Source: Amycolatopsis circi (GTDB taxonomy: Bacteria; Actinomycetota; Actinomycetes; Mycobacteriales; Pseudonocardiaceae). Taken from it: a DNA stretch of 47,460 nucleotides. Made by a program: the position numbers and the translations under genes. The notes under the pieces are model-generated. The model saw only the letters and a list, made by a program, of their open reading frames with translations, was not told where the DNA came from and searched no databases. This document shows, in pieces, positions 39,358-46,971 of this stretch. Where the stretch lies: NCBI RefSeq assembly GCF_003385235.1, contig NZ_PQIA01000072.1, positions 1-47,460 of the forward strand. The letters are read 5' to 3'. The number at the start of each line of letters is the position of its first letter. Positions within the stretch are counted from its first letter, which is position 1.

Positions 39358-40039
39358 AGTCGAGGGTGCGGTAGTCCAGGTCGGACAACGGAGAATCCGG
39401 GTTGAGCGCCACGCCGACCGTGCGCAGGGTGTCGTCGAGGATCGACCAGACCCAGCGGGCGAGCAGCTGGCGCAGGTCGTCGCGGTCGATGCCGCGCGGG
39501 GCCTCGAGCCAGTGCGCGGTGCTGGATTCGACCAGCCCGACCAGTCCGTACGCGATGGTCTCGCCGACCCGCTGGTCCGCGCCGAACAGGCCGAGGTAGT
39601 ACTCGAACAGCACGGTCAGCTGCCGGGCGATCGCGGTTTTGAAGTCCGCGACGACGTCGCGCGGCCCGGTCACCGACTGCCGCATCAGATATTGGTAAAG
39701 CTCGCGATGTTCGGAAAGCCATTCGATATGCGCGCCGATCGTCGCGTGCACCATGTCGCGCGGAGTTCCGGAAACTCCCCACAGCGGGGAGAATTGCGCG
39801 CCGATCATTTCCGCCGCGCGCAACGCGATCGCGCGCTGCAGATCCGCGGTGTCGGCGAAATGCTTGTAAATGCGCGTGCGAGCGACGCCGGCCTCGTCGG
39901 CGATCTGCTCGGTGGACACCTCCGGCCCGAACCGGGCGATCGCGCGCATCCCGGCTTCCACGAACTCCCGGCGCCGGCGTTCCCGCTGCCCTGCCCACCG
40001 GGTGGCCCGCCCGTCGGGCGGAGTACCTGAGGACGTCAT
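39356..40039 (-). CDS. TetR-family transcriptional regulator
   Basis: A 227-aa regulator with helix-turn-helix at residues ~22-66 (RREFVEAGMRAIARFGPEVS, ADEAGVARTRIYKHFADTADL) and a helical ligand domain of the TetR_C_11-like kind. It is divergent from the small ORF pair at 40276, with a 236-base gap holding a GGGTAT -10-like element. It could act on them, or on distant lipid genes; not determinable. Confidence 0.92.
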   Translation of the reverse strand: MTSSGTPPDGRATRWAGQRERRRREFVEAGMRAIARFGPEVSTEQIADEAGVARTRIYKHFADTADLQRAIALRAAEMIGAQFSPLWGVSGTPRDMVHATIGAHIEWLSEHRELYQYLMRQSVTGPRDVVADFKTAIARQLTVLFEYYLGLFGADQRVGETIAYGLVGLVESSTAHWLEAPRGIDRDDLRQLLARWVWSILDDTLRTVGVALNPDSPLSDLDYRTLD

Positions 40040-40095
40040 CCGCGCGAGTGTATCGCCGGGTCACATATCGGATACGGCACTGTACCTGTTACTTT

Positions 40096-40101
40096 GGGTA
40101 T
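40096..40101 (+). promoter_or_regulatory. GGGTAT, SigB/SigF-like -10 candidate
   Basis: GGGTAT at 40096-40101 resembles the -10 of SigB/SigF-class stress promoters (GTTT-N15-GGGTAT), reading towards the small ORF pair. A clear GTTT -35 is not present (GTAC/GTTAC nearby), so this is weak. Confidence 0.3.
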
Positions 40102-40275
40102 AGAGGGATGACTGTCAGTGGTCGGGTCTGCCTCGATGCAGCGGTCGTGTTCACGGCGGCAGTTGCTTCGATGTGACCCAGATCATGGACCGGGAGTGCG
40201 TCATCGATCCGAGGGGAGCAAGTCGCGTCGATGAAGCGAGCGTCGCCCACAAGGGTGGCGTGCAGGGAGGAACAC

Positions 40276-40512
40276 ATGGACGGCGAACAGCACCGGCCCG
40301 AACTGTCCACCGGCCACCGGGTCACCTACCTGGTCGGCCAGCGCACCGGCAGGCGGCAATTGTGCAGGCGCGGGGTGGTCAGCGGAGCCCCGGTCATCGA
40401 CGACGCGACCGCGGTCACCTGGGTCCCGGTCCAGGTCGACGGCCAGGCGAGAGACGCGGATCCGCAGTGGATCGCGGCCGACGCGATCATCGACGTGGTG
40501 AGCGCGTCGTGA
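40276..40512 (+). CDS. Small hypothetical protein (78 aa)
   Basis: A 78-aa protein with GGAGG seven bases before its ATG. The sequence (STGHRVTYLVGQRTGRRQLC, then VSGAPVIDDATAVTWVPVQVD) looks like a small beta-rich domain with a single Cys, possibly SH3-like; no known family is recognised. It is translationally coupled (GTGA) to the next small ORF. Confidence 0.7.
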   Translation: MDGEQHRPELSTGHRVTYLVGQRTGRRQLCRRGVVSGAPVIDDATAVTWVPVQVDGQARDADPQWIAADAIIDVVSAS

Positions 40513-40649
40513 GCGCCGAACAGGCCGTGGCCACCCCGATTTTCGACGGCGTGGTCGCCGAGGCCGGGCTGGACTGGTCCGAAGAGGACGTTCCGGCCGG
40601 CGGCAAGAGCGGCACGGACGAGACCAAGAAGGCGGGCTCGGGCAAGTAG
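40509..40649 (+). CDS. Small hypothetical peptide (46 aa), coupled
   Basis: A 46-aa ORF starting with GTG inside the stop of the preceding gene. The N-terminal half is acidic and hydrophobic (ATPIFDGVVAEAGLDWSEED), the tail is Gly/Lys-rich (GGKSGTDETKKAGSGK). It could be a short regulator or stress peptide. Coding status rests on the overlap and codon usage, not on homology. Confidence 0.5.
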   Translation: MSAEQAVATPIFDGVVAEAGLDWSEEDVPAGGKSGTDETKKAGSGK

Positions 40650-40887
40650 CCGCCGGCCCTGTCGCCGCACCGGCTCTCCGGTGCGGCGCTCGCGCGCGTC
40701 CGCACCCGGCGCGACGACGCGATTAGGCCACTTCCGTGTCACCGGTTCGCACCTTCGAGACTGCACTCGTCCGGGTGAACTGGGCGACGCCGAAGGTCGG
40801 TGAATGCGGGGCATTTCGCCCTGGGCCGGTCGATCCATGCCGCGTATCGCCAGATCCTCACGAATTCATCCAGCGTTACGCAAAAGA

Positions 40888-41541
40888 TCAACGACGCGCT
40901 TCCTCCAAATACCGCAGCACCGCGGTGACCCGTCGATCCGCGCGGTCGTCCGGAGCCAAATCCAGTTTCGCGAAAATGCTGCGGATGTGTTTGTGCACCG
41001 CGCCCTCCGTCACCACTAACCGTTCGGCGATCGCGCCGTTTCCCAATCCCTCCGCCATCAACGCCAGCACATCGCGTTCCCGCGGGCTGAGCCGTTCCAG
41101 TCCGGAATCCGCGCGCGTCCGGGTCAGCAATTGCGCCACCACTTCCGGATCGATGGCCGTCCCGCCGTCGGCCACCCGGTTCAGCGCTTCCATGAACTCC
41201 GTGACCCGCCCGACGCGTTCCTTCAGCAGATACCCGAGCCGCGCGCTGCCGATGCCGAGGAGATCCGTCGCGAAGGCCTGCTCGACATACGCCGACAGCA
41301 CGAGCACCGCCAGCCCCGGACGCCGACGGCGAGCTTCGACGGCCGCGACGATGCCCTCGTCGGTGTGCGTCGGCGGCATCCGGACGTCCACGACCGCGAT
41401 GTCCGGCTCGTGTTTGTCCACTGCGGCAAGGAAATCTGTCGGGTTGTCGGTGGTCGCGACGACGTCCAGGCCTTCCGCGCGCAGCAGGAGCGCGAGTCCT
41501 TCGCGCAGCAACGGGTCGTCCTCGGCGATCACAATCCGCAT
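40888..41541 (-). CDS. NarL/LuxR-type response regulator
   Basis: A 217-aa regulator: receiver with DD at 8-9 (IAEDDPLL), phosphoacceptor Asp in VVDVRMPP (~53), Lys in LLKERVG, then a LuxR helix-turn-helix (LSPRERDVLALMAEGLGNGAIAERL) at ~150-205. The ATG at 41541 overlaps the kinase end by 13 bases, so both are coupled. Confidence 0.95.
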   Translation of the reverse strand: MRIVIAEDDPLLREGLALLLRAEGLDVVATTDNPTDFLAAVDKHEPDIAVVDVRMPPTHTDEGIVAAVEARRRRPGLAVLVLSAYVEQAFATDLLGIGSARLGYLLKERVGRVTEFMEALNRVADGGTAIDPEVVAQLLTRTRADSGLERLSPRERDVLALMAEGLGNGAIAERLVVTEGAVHKHIRSIFAKLDLAPDDRADRRVTAVLRYLEEARR

Positions 41542-42776
41542 GGCAGGCTCACAGTCAGAGTGGTCGGTCCGCCGGCGGGGCTCGCCAGCGCGAAAGTTCC
41601 GTCGAGCGCCTCGATCCGACGGCGCATCCCGCCGAGCCCCGAGCCGCCGGTTTCGACCGCGCCGCCGCGGCCGTCGTCGGTGATCCGAAGGTGGAGCACG
41701 TCGTCCTGCCGCCGCAACACCACCTCGACCCGGCGGGCACCGCTGTGCTTGGCGACATTCGTGAGCGCCTCGGCGACCACGAAATACACCGACGCCTCCA
41801 CCGAAACGGCGTACCGGCCAGGCAGGTCGGCGTCGATCGTGCACGGCACTGGACAGTCCGCGGCGAGCGCGGTCAAGGCGTCGGCGAGGCTCCGGTCCGC
41901 GAGCACGGGCGGCAGGATACTGCGCACCACCGCCCGCAATTCGGCGAGCGCGGCCTCGGTGGCGTCCTGCGCGCGGCCAAGGATTTCGTCGACGTCTTCC
42001 GAGCCTCGTGCGGCTGCCCGGCGAGCCGCACCGACCAGGACGTTCACCGCGACCAGCCGGTTTTGCGTGCCGTCATGCAGCGCACGTTCGATGCGGCGGA
42101 GTTCGGTGGAATGCGCGTCGAGCGCGGCGGCTCGGGTGGCGGTGAGGTGGGCGATCCGGAGCGTGACGTCTGCGTCCGAGCCCGCGGGCAGCAGCCGTCG
42201 ACCGGGCAACGCCTGCAGCCGCGCCATGGCCGGCAGCAGCGCGACCGACAGGAACGCCCACGCGACGCCGAGCAGCGACACCGGAAGCGCTTCCGCGAGG
42301 CTGTGCACCGGCCAGCCGAGCGATGCCGTCGCGTCGTCCGGCGGGAGCAAGTACCAGTAGAGCGGGAAAAGCCCGTCCCGCGCGGTGTTGAGCACGATCG
42401 TCAACGCGATGAAGCCGAGCAGCAGGCCCGCCACGCCGTGCACCGCGACCCACAGCAGTTCGCGTTGCACCGTCCGGTCCCGCAACGCCGCACCGAGCCG
42501 ATCGGGCCCCGGGCCGGGGCTGATGACGTCCGGTTTCATCGCGGTGAGCCGGATCCGCTCCCGGTCGGCGACCGCGTGCACGACGCTCAACATCGGCCGC
42601 GCCAGCAGCAAACCGACGCCGACCAGGCACAGCAAGGCGACCGTGCCCACGCCGAGCAGCACCAGCAACGCCAGCACCGAGGTCCCGATCCCGCCGACGA
42701 GGTGTTCCAAGGCGTCAAGCGCGGCCCGAACGCGCACAGTCCACGGCCGAGGCCGCGGTTCGCCTGCGGTTGCCAT
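41529..42776 (-). CDS. Sensor histidine kinase (HisKA_3)
   Basis: A 415-aa kinase with a sharp AGGAGGTGCG ribosome site before the ATG at 42776. About four to six membrane helices occupy the first ~200 residues. The phospho-His motif is RRIERALHDGTQNRLVA, the N-box VVAEALTNVAKHSGARR, and the G-box GGSGLGGMRRR. It is divergent from the small membrane protein and CPBP protease genes, which it may control with the coupled regulator. Confidence 0.94.
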   Translation of the reverse strand: MATAGEPRPRPWTVRVRAALDALEHLVGGIGTSVLALLVLLGVGTVALLCLVGVGLLLARPMLSVVHAVADRERIRLTAMKPDVISPGPGPDRLGAALRDRTVQRELLWVAVHGVAGLLLGFIALTIVLNTARDGLFPLYWYLLPPDDATASLGWPVHSLAEALPVSLLGVAWAFLSVALLPAMARLQALPGRRLLPAGSDADVTLRIAHLTATRAAALDAHSTELRRIERALHDGTQNRLVAVNVLVGAARRAAARGSEDVDEILGRAQDATEAALAELRAVVRSILPPVLADRSLADALTALAADCPVPCTIDADLPGRYAVSVEASVYFVVAEALTNVAKHSGARRVEVVLRRQDDVLHLRITDDGRGGAVETGGSGLGGMRRRIEALDGTFALASPAGGPTTLTVSLPCGL

Positions 42777-42841
42777 CGCACCTCCTACGCCGCCGAACCC
42801 TAGCCGAGAAATCCGCCCCGTTGCTGCCGTGAAGCGCGAAA

Positions 42842-42857
42842 GTACAGCCTGCTGTAC
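42842..42857. promoter_or_regulatory. GTACAG-N4-CTGTAC dyad in the kinase / small-protein gap
   Basis: A perfect 6-4-6 inverted repeat sits between the divergent kinase (start 42776) and the small membrane protein (start 42916). It is a candidate binding site for the NarL-type regulator encoded alongside. Confidence 0.5.
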
Positions 42858-42915
42858 CTCAATCCTCCCGCGCACGGGATCGTTATGGCGAGCCCCGATT
42901 CGTAGCGTTTGCGGC

Positions 42916-43098
42916 ATGACGAAATCACCTCCGCGACCAAGCGCCCGGCCATTGCTGTGGGGCGTGCTGGTGCTGAGCGCCGCAGCCAACGCCGTCACGT
43001 CGGCCCTCGGCGTCAACCTTGTGCTGAGCACCGTTTTCGGCGTCGTCACCCTCGCCGCGGGCATCGCCCTCATCGCCAACTACCGCACCCGCCACTGA
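42916..43098 (+). CDS. Small two-helix membrane protein (60 aa)
   Basis: A 60-aa protein with two hydrophobic segments (PLLWGVLVLSAAANAVTSAL and VLSTVFGVVTLAAGIALI) and a basic tail. No known family is recognised. Its position, divergent from a sensor kinase and 39 bases before a CPBP protease, suggests a role with that system. Confidence 0.65.
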   Translation: MTKSPPRPSARPLLWGVLVLSAAANAVTSALGVNLVLSTVFGVVTLAAGIALIANYRTRH

Positions 43099-43137
43099 AC
43101 CCGACCGTCCACAACGGACTAACGAAGGACGACCGCC

Positions 43138-44010
43138 ATGACCACCCTGCGCGCCTTCGTCGCACGCCGCCCGATCACAACTTTCTTCACCCTTGCCATC
43201 GCCCTGAGCTGGCTCGCGTGGCTCCCGTACGTGCTCTCGGACAACGGCCTCGGCATAGTCCACTTCGGATTCCCGCCGGTACTCGGCACGACGCAAATCC
43301 TGGGCATGCTCCCCGGCGCTTACCTCGGCCCGATCTTCTCCGCGTTCCTCGTCACCGCACTCGCCGAAGGCCGTCCCGGGCTGCGCGCGTGGGTCGGCCG
43401 GTTGCTGCGCTGGCGGGTGAACTGGCGCTGGTACGCACTCGCCCTCTTCGCGGTCCCGGTCATGCTGACGCTCTCCAGTCTGCCGTTCGCCGGAGCGTTC
43501 CGGATCCCCGCCGCGTCGCTGATCCTGGTGTGGGTCTTGGGTTTTGTCCTGCAGGTGCTCACCACCGGCCTCGCCGAAGAGCCGGGCTGGCGCGATTTCG
43601 CCCTGCCGCATTTGCAGCCGAAGTACGGTCCGTTGCGCGGCACGTTGATCCTCGGTCCTCTGTGGGGCGTCTGGCATCTGCCGTTGTTCTTCACCGAATG
43701 GGGCCACTGGCCGAACGTGACAGTCTGGTCGGTGCTGGAGTTCGTCGCGACCGCCATCGCGATCAGCTTCGTGATGACGTGGGTGTTCAATCGCACCGGC
43801 GAAAGCCTGCCGATCGCGCTGCTGCTGCACGCCGGGATCAACAACTACCTGTCCGTCGCCTGGGCAGAGCTATTCCCCAGCGCGGACCCGAAACTCGCCG
43901 AACATCTGCTGTTCGCCGCGTTCGCCGCCGCCGCGCTGATCGTGCTCGCGGCGACCAAGGGCCGTCTCGGCTATCCGCTCCCGGCGCGGGAACTCCAGGC
44001 GGTTCAGTAG
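43138..44010 (+). CDS. CPBP-family intramembrane metalloprotease
   Basis: A 290-aa membrane protein with about eight helices. The CPBP/Abi (Rce1-like) motifs are present: EEPGWR at 147-152 (first Glu pair and Arg), VWHLP with His180, and LLLHAGINN with His near 232. Family members cleave prenylated or membrane peptides and are linked to bacteriocin self-immunity. It is coexpressed with the small membrane protein and ends seven bases into the convergent SDR gene. Confidence 0.9.
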   Translation: MTTLRAFVARRPITTFFTLAIALSWLAWLPYVLSDNGLGIVHFGFPPVLGTTQILGMLPGAYLGPIFSAFLVTALAEGRPGLRAWVGRLLRWRVNWRWYALALFAVPVMLTLSSLPFAGAFRIPAASLILVWVLGFVLQVLTTGLAEEPGWRDFALPHLQPKYGPLRGTLILGPLWGVWHLPLFFTEWGHWPNVTVWSVLEFVATAIAISFVMTWVFNRTGESLPIALLLHAGINNYLSVAWAELFPSADPKLAEHLLFAAFAAAALIVLAATKGRLGYPLPARELQAVQ

Positions 44011-44798
44011 TAGATCTGGCCGGGGACGCCGCCGCCGACCGCGATGGCGTCCCCGTTGATCGCGACGCTGCGCGGAGACGCCAGGAACGCCACCACGTCC
44101 GCCACCTCAGCCGCCGTCACCAACCGCCCGATGCTCACCCCGACGGTAAGCCCCTTTTCCAGCTCTGCCACCGAAATCCCGCGCGCCGCAGCGATCTCGG
44201 AGAACTTCTCCGGCGTCCGCTCGGTCACCGTGTATCCCGGATGCACGACCGTCACGGTGATGCCCTGCGGCCCCAGCTCGTCGGCGAGATTCTTGGTCAT
44301 CGCCGCGACCGCGACGTTGCGAATCGACCCGAACGTCGAACCGGCCAGCCGCGCGTTGAGCCCGCTGACGTTCACGATCCGGCCCCAGCCCCGCTCCCGC
44401 ATCCCCGGCGCGAGCGCACGGGCGCAGCGCAGGTAGCCGAGCACCTTGGTCTCGATCTCGAGGCGCAGGTCGTCGTCGCGCAGGTCTTCGAGCGGCGTCC
44501 GGACCCCGCTAGACGCCGGAGCCGCGCAGTTGACCAAGACGTCCGCCGCGCCGAACTCCGCCTTGACCTGCTCCGCCATCGCCGTGACCGCAGCGTCGTC
44601 AGTGGTGTCGGCGGGAATCGCGACGACCTTCGTGCCGTGGCTGCCGACGCTCTCCACCGCCGAGTCGAGGGCTTCGGCGTCCCGGGCCACGAGCGCGAGA
44701 TCAGCACCCTCCGCCGCGAGCACCTCGGCGACCGCCAGCCCAATCCCGCGATTGGCCCCCGTGACGACCGCGCACTTGCCCTGCAGACCGAGATCCAC
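44004..44798 (-). CDS. SDR-family oxidoreductase lacking the YxxxK motif
   Basis: A 264-aa Rossmann-fold SDR. The cofactor motif TGANRGIG at 14-21 and VNCAAPAS are present and the Ser is in VNVSG. At the usual YxxxK site the sequence reads FGSIRNVAVAAM, giving Gly and Asn where Tyr and Lys belong. Some atypical SDRs share this pattern and may not reduce a carbonyl. The GTG at 44798 follows AGGGG. Confidence 0.9.
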   Translation of the reverse strand: MDLGLQGKCAVVTGANRGIGLAVAEVLAAEGADLALVARDAEALDSAVESVGSHGTKVVAIPADTTDDAAVTAMAEQVKAEFGAADVLVNCAAPASSGVRTPLEDLRDDDLRLEIETKVLGYLRCARALAPGMRERGWGRIVNVSGLNARLAGSTFGSIRNVAVAAMTKNLADELGPQGITVTVVHPGYTVTERTPEKFSEIAAARGISVAELEKGLTVGVSIGRLVTAAEVADVVAFLASPRSVAINGDAIAVGGGVPGQIYY

Positions 44799-44813
44799 GA
44801 TTTCCCCTAAGCG

Positions 44814-45554
44814 TTAACGACGCCGACGAGGCTTACCGCGCCCGCCGGACTTGGGCACGTTCCGCCGACGAGCCGGTTCGCGCTGCTGCGGCGGCGGCTT
44901 CTTCTTCGCCGGAGCCGCCTTACCCGTCTTGGACTGCGTTTCCTGCTGCCCGCGGGTGCTGTTCACCGTGCGCCCGCGAACGATGCCGATGAACTGCTCC
45001 ACGAGGTCGCTGGTCTCGCCCTCCGGCCAGGACAACGCGACCCGAGATTGCAGCGCGTCGTCGACCGGCCGGTACGTGAGGTCACGACGATGGTGCAACC
45101 GAGCCAGCGACTGCGGCACCAGCAGCACACCGACGCCCGCAGCCACCAGCTCGATCGCGTCCGCCGTCGTCTCCGGCCGCTCGAGCGCGGGCTTGCCGGG
45201 CAGTTCGTCCCAGCCGAGCGTGTCGTCGAGCGGATGCAGGACGAGTTCGTCCGCGAGGTCCGCAATGGACACCTCGTCGGCCGCCGCGACCAGGTGATCC
45301 TTGGGAACGATGACGACCGTGGTCTCGGTGTAGAGCGGGATCGCGTGCAGACCCTCGCGGTCCTCGGACAACCGCAGCAACGCCGCGTCCGCGCGCCCCT
45401 CGCGCACCGTTTCGGGTGCGTCGGCAGCGGTGACCGCGACCAGGTCAAGCGGCACTTCGGGATTGCGTTCGCCCCAGATCCGGACCCACTTCGCGGGGGT
45501 CGCACCCGGAACGTAGGCGAGCCGGAACGCCGAGGTCTGGTCGGCTCCTGTCAC
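44814..45554 (-). CDS. LysR-type effector-binding domain without helix-turn-helix
   Basis: A 246-aa protein covering only the LysR substrate-binding fold (FRLAYVPGATPAKWVRIW, REGRADAALLRL, VIVPKDHLVA, AGVGVLLVPQSL). The first ~60-90 residues of a LysR regulator, containing the DNA-binding winged helix, are absent. The last ~45 residues are Lys/Arg/Pro-rich and could bind nucleic acid. Divergent from a DUF5997 gene, a recurring pair in actinobacteria. Confidence 0.88.
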   Translation of the reverse strand: MTGADQTSAFRLAYVPGATPAKWVRIWGERNPEVPLDLVAVTAADAPETVREGRADAALLRLSEDREGLHAIPLYTETTVVIVPKDHLVAAADEVSIADLADELVLHPLDDTLGWDELPGKPALERPETTADAIELVAAGVGVLLVPQSLARLHHRRDLTYRPVDDALQSRVALSWPEGETSDLVEQFIGIVRGRTVNSTRGQQETQSKTGKAAPAKKKPPPQQREPARRRNVPKSGGRGKPRRRR

Positions 45555-45598
45555 GTGGCAAGGCTACCGGCGCGGGGGTGCCGGTTACGCTGGTGGGC

Positions 45599-45973
45599 AT
45601 GACGGCGCAGAAGACCCCCCAGACCATGAAGCCGGCGACGGCAGCGAAGAAGCTGGGCGTCTACCTCGAAGCCACCCCCGCAGAGTTCCGCGCGGGCGCC
45701 GTCTCGCGCGACGAACTGAACGCCCTGCAGACCGACCCGCCAGAATGGCTGCGCGACCTGCGCCGCAACGGCCCGCACCCGCGCCCGGTAGTGGCAGCGA
45801 AACTGGGAATCTCCATCGGCGGCCTGGCCCGAGGCGGCGTCACCGAAGCCCTGACGACGGACCAGATCGAGGCCCTGAAGGCCGACAACCCCACCTGGCT
45901 GCAACGCGAACGCGAAACGCAAGCCGACGTCCGCCGCGAAGCCGCCCGCCTGAACGCGGAAAAGACGGAGTAG
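45599..45973 (+). CDS. DUF5997-family small protein
   Basis: A 124-aa protein with MKPATAAKKLGVYLEATPAE, then DPPEWLRDLRRNGPHPRPVVAAKLGISIGGLARGG and a helical charged tail. It fits the DUF5997 family seen beside LysR-SBD genes. No membrane segment. A GTG seven codons upstream is less likely than the ATG at 45599. Confidence 0.88.
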   Translation: MTAQKTPQTMKPATAAKKLGVYLEATPAEFRAGAVSRDELNALQTDPPEWLRDLRRNGPHPRPVVAAKLGISIGGLARGGVTEALTTDQIEALKADNPTWLQRERETQADVRREAARLNAEKTE

Positions 45974-46007
45974 CAGTCCACTTCAGACCCTATGCCGGGA
46001 ACCTCAA

Positions 46008-46060
46008 GTCCGTGAGGGGAACCTTCACGGACTCTGATTCCCTCAGGGTTCCCCTCACGG
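46008..46060. repeat. Degenerate copy of the 55-bp palindrome
   Basis: The right arm matches the GAACCC-type family; the left arm has an internal replacement (TTCACGGA). Downstream of the DUF5997 stop. First element of a 770-base gene-free block. Confidence 0.6.
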
Positions 46061-46162
46061 CCCTCCGCCCGATCGTGAGGGCCACCTTCACGGACGCAGC
46101 TTCCCCAGCAGCTCCTCACGCCCGCGATAGGTCCGTGAGGGGCCCCTTCACGGACCCAGATT

Positions 46163-46405
46163 CCAATGCCAGGGACTTAAGGCGGCGCTGTGGGCGCGGT
46201 TCGAAGTGCCTGTCCTGGTCGTGGGGGTGGCACAGGGTTTGCTGTCCGTGAGGGGAACCCTGAGGGACTCAGAGTCCCTCAGGGTTCCCCTCACGGACGC
46301 GCGGAAGCGGCTAAGTGGGCATAGTTCGGGCATTTCGGCGAAAGTGACGTCCTTTGAGGACGGTCGGTAGGCGTGAGGCCACGCCGCTTAAGTCCCTGGC
46401 ATTGG
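46163..46405. mobile_element. 243-bp MITE with inverted terminal repeats and 9-bp target duplication
   Basis: The ends are inverted repeats: 19 identical bases, CCAATGCCAGGGACTTAAG, at the left (46163) and the complement at the right (46405). The flanks are the direct repeat ACCCAGATT at 46154-46162 and 46406-46414, a target-site duplication. There is no transposase gene inside. A 55-bp palindrome occupies 46244-46298. A half copy is at 21709. Confidence 0.88.
46244..46298. repeat. 55-bp palindrome inside the MITE
   Basis: Arms of the GTCCGTGAGGGGAACCC type, same as at 21754 and 34295. It occurs centrally within the element, so the element may spread it. Confidence 0.8.
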
Positions 46406-46615
46406 ACCCAGATTCCCTCAAGGAGCCCTTCACGGACGCAGCTTCCCCAAGCAGCTCCGCACGCCCGCGATAGGTCCGTGAGGGGCCCCTTCACGGACCC
46501 AGACTCCCTCAAGGGGCCCTTCACGGACCACCCGACCACCGCACCAACGCACCGGCGCACCCAACTATCGAGGCACCCAGCCCCTCCCCCGCACCCCGAT
46601 ACGAAGCCTTCCCTG

Positions 46616-46672
46616 CGGTCTTGGGGTGCTTGTCAAGGCATCTTTCCCGCCTTGACAAGCACCCCAAGACCG
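46616..46672. terminator. 24-bp hairpin downstream of mbtH
   Basis: Perfect 24-bp arms (46616-46639, 46649-46672) around a 9-base loop, 82 bases after the mbtH stop on the minus strand. Likely terminator; different in sequence from the GTCCGTGA family. Confidence 0.75.
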
Positions 46673-46754
46673 TCAGCACAATCAGCTTCGGGGTGCCCCA
46701 CGCAACCCCCACGGCAATGTCGCCGCCAGGCGACGAGCCGAACCCCGCAACGAC

Positions 46755-46952
46755 CTACTCAGCAGCCATCCTCTCCCGAAGAGAACGAGGCCGCATATCC
46801 GTCCACACCTCGTCGACATGCCGCATGCACTCCTCCCGACTCCCCCGGGTCCCGTCCGCCCGCCACCCGGCCGGAACCTCCTTGTCCGCGGGCCAAAGCG
46901 AATACTGCTCCTCGTCATTAACCAAAACCTGAAACACAGCGTCGTCATTCAT
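46755..46952 (-). CDS. mbtH: MbtH-like protein
   Basis: A 65-aa MbtH-family protein: VLVNDEEQYSLWP, KEVPAGWRADG, and VDEVWTDMRPRSLRERM, carrying the three diagnostic Trp residues. MbtH proteins bind and activate nonribosomal peptide synthetase adenylation domains. The ATG at 46952 has AGGAAGGGA upstream. It follows the exporter fragment by 19 bases. It implies an NRPS cluster beyond the window, siderophore or antibiotic. Confidence 0.95.
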   Translation of the reverse strand: MNDDAVFQVLVNDEEQYSLWPADKEVPAGWRADGTRGSREECMRHVDEVWTDMRPRSLRERMAAE

Positions 46953-46971
46953 CAGAAAATCCCTTCCTCCG

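Larger units (their letters stand above)
46087..46503 (+). repeat. 75-bp direct repeats flanking the MITE
   Basis: Bases 46087-46160 (containing GCAGCTTCCCCAGCAGCTCC) recur at 46429-46503 with few differences. Removing the MITE and one target copy leaves a tandem repeat of about 90 bases. It indicates duplication of palindromic intergenic DNA before the MITE landed. Confidence 0.75.

Noticed and set aside
37881..40064. 727-residue frame covering furA and antisense of TetR and the methyltransferase
   Set aside because: Only the last 142 codons (from 38309) form a gene; the rest is antisense to other supported genes.
46008..46510. CRISPR-like repeats in the palindrome cluster
   Set aside because: The repeats are self-complementary over full length and spaced irregularly, with no unique spacers of equal length and no cas genes.
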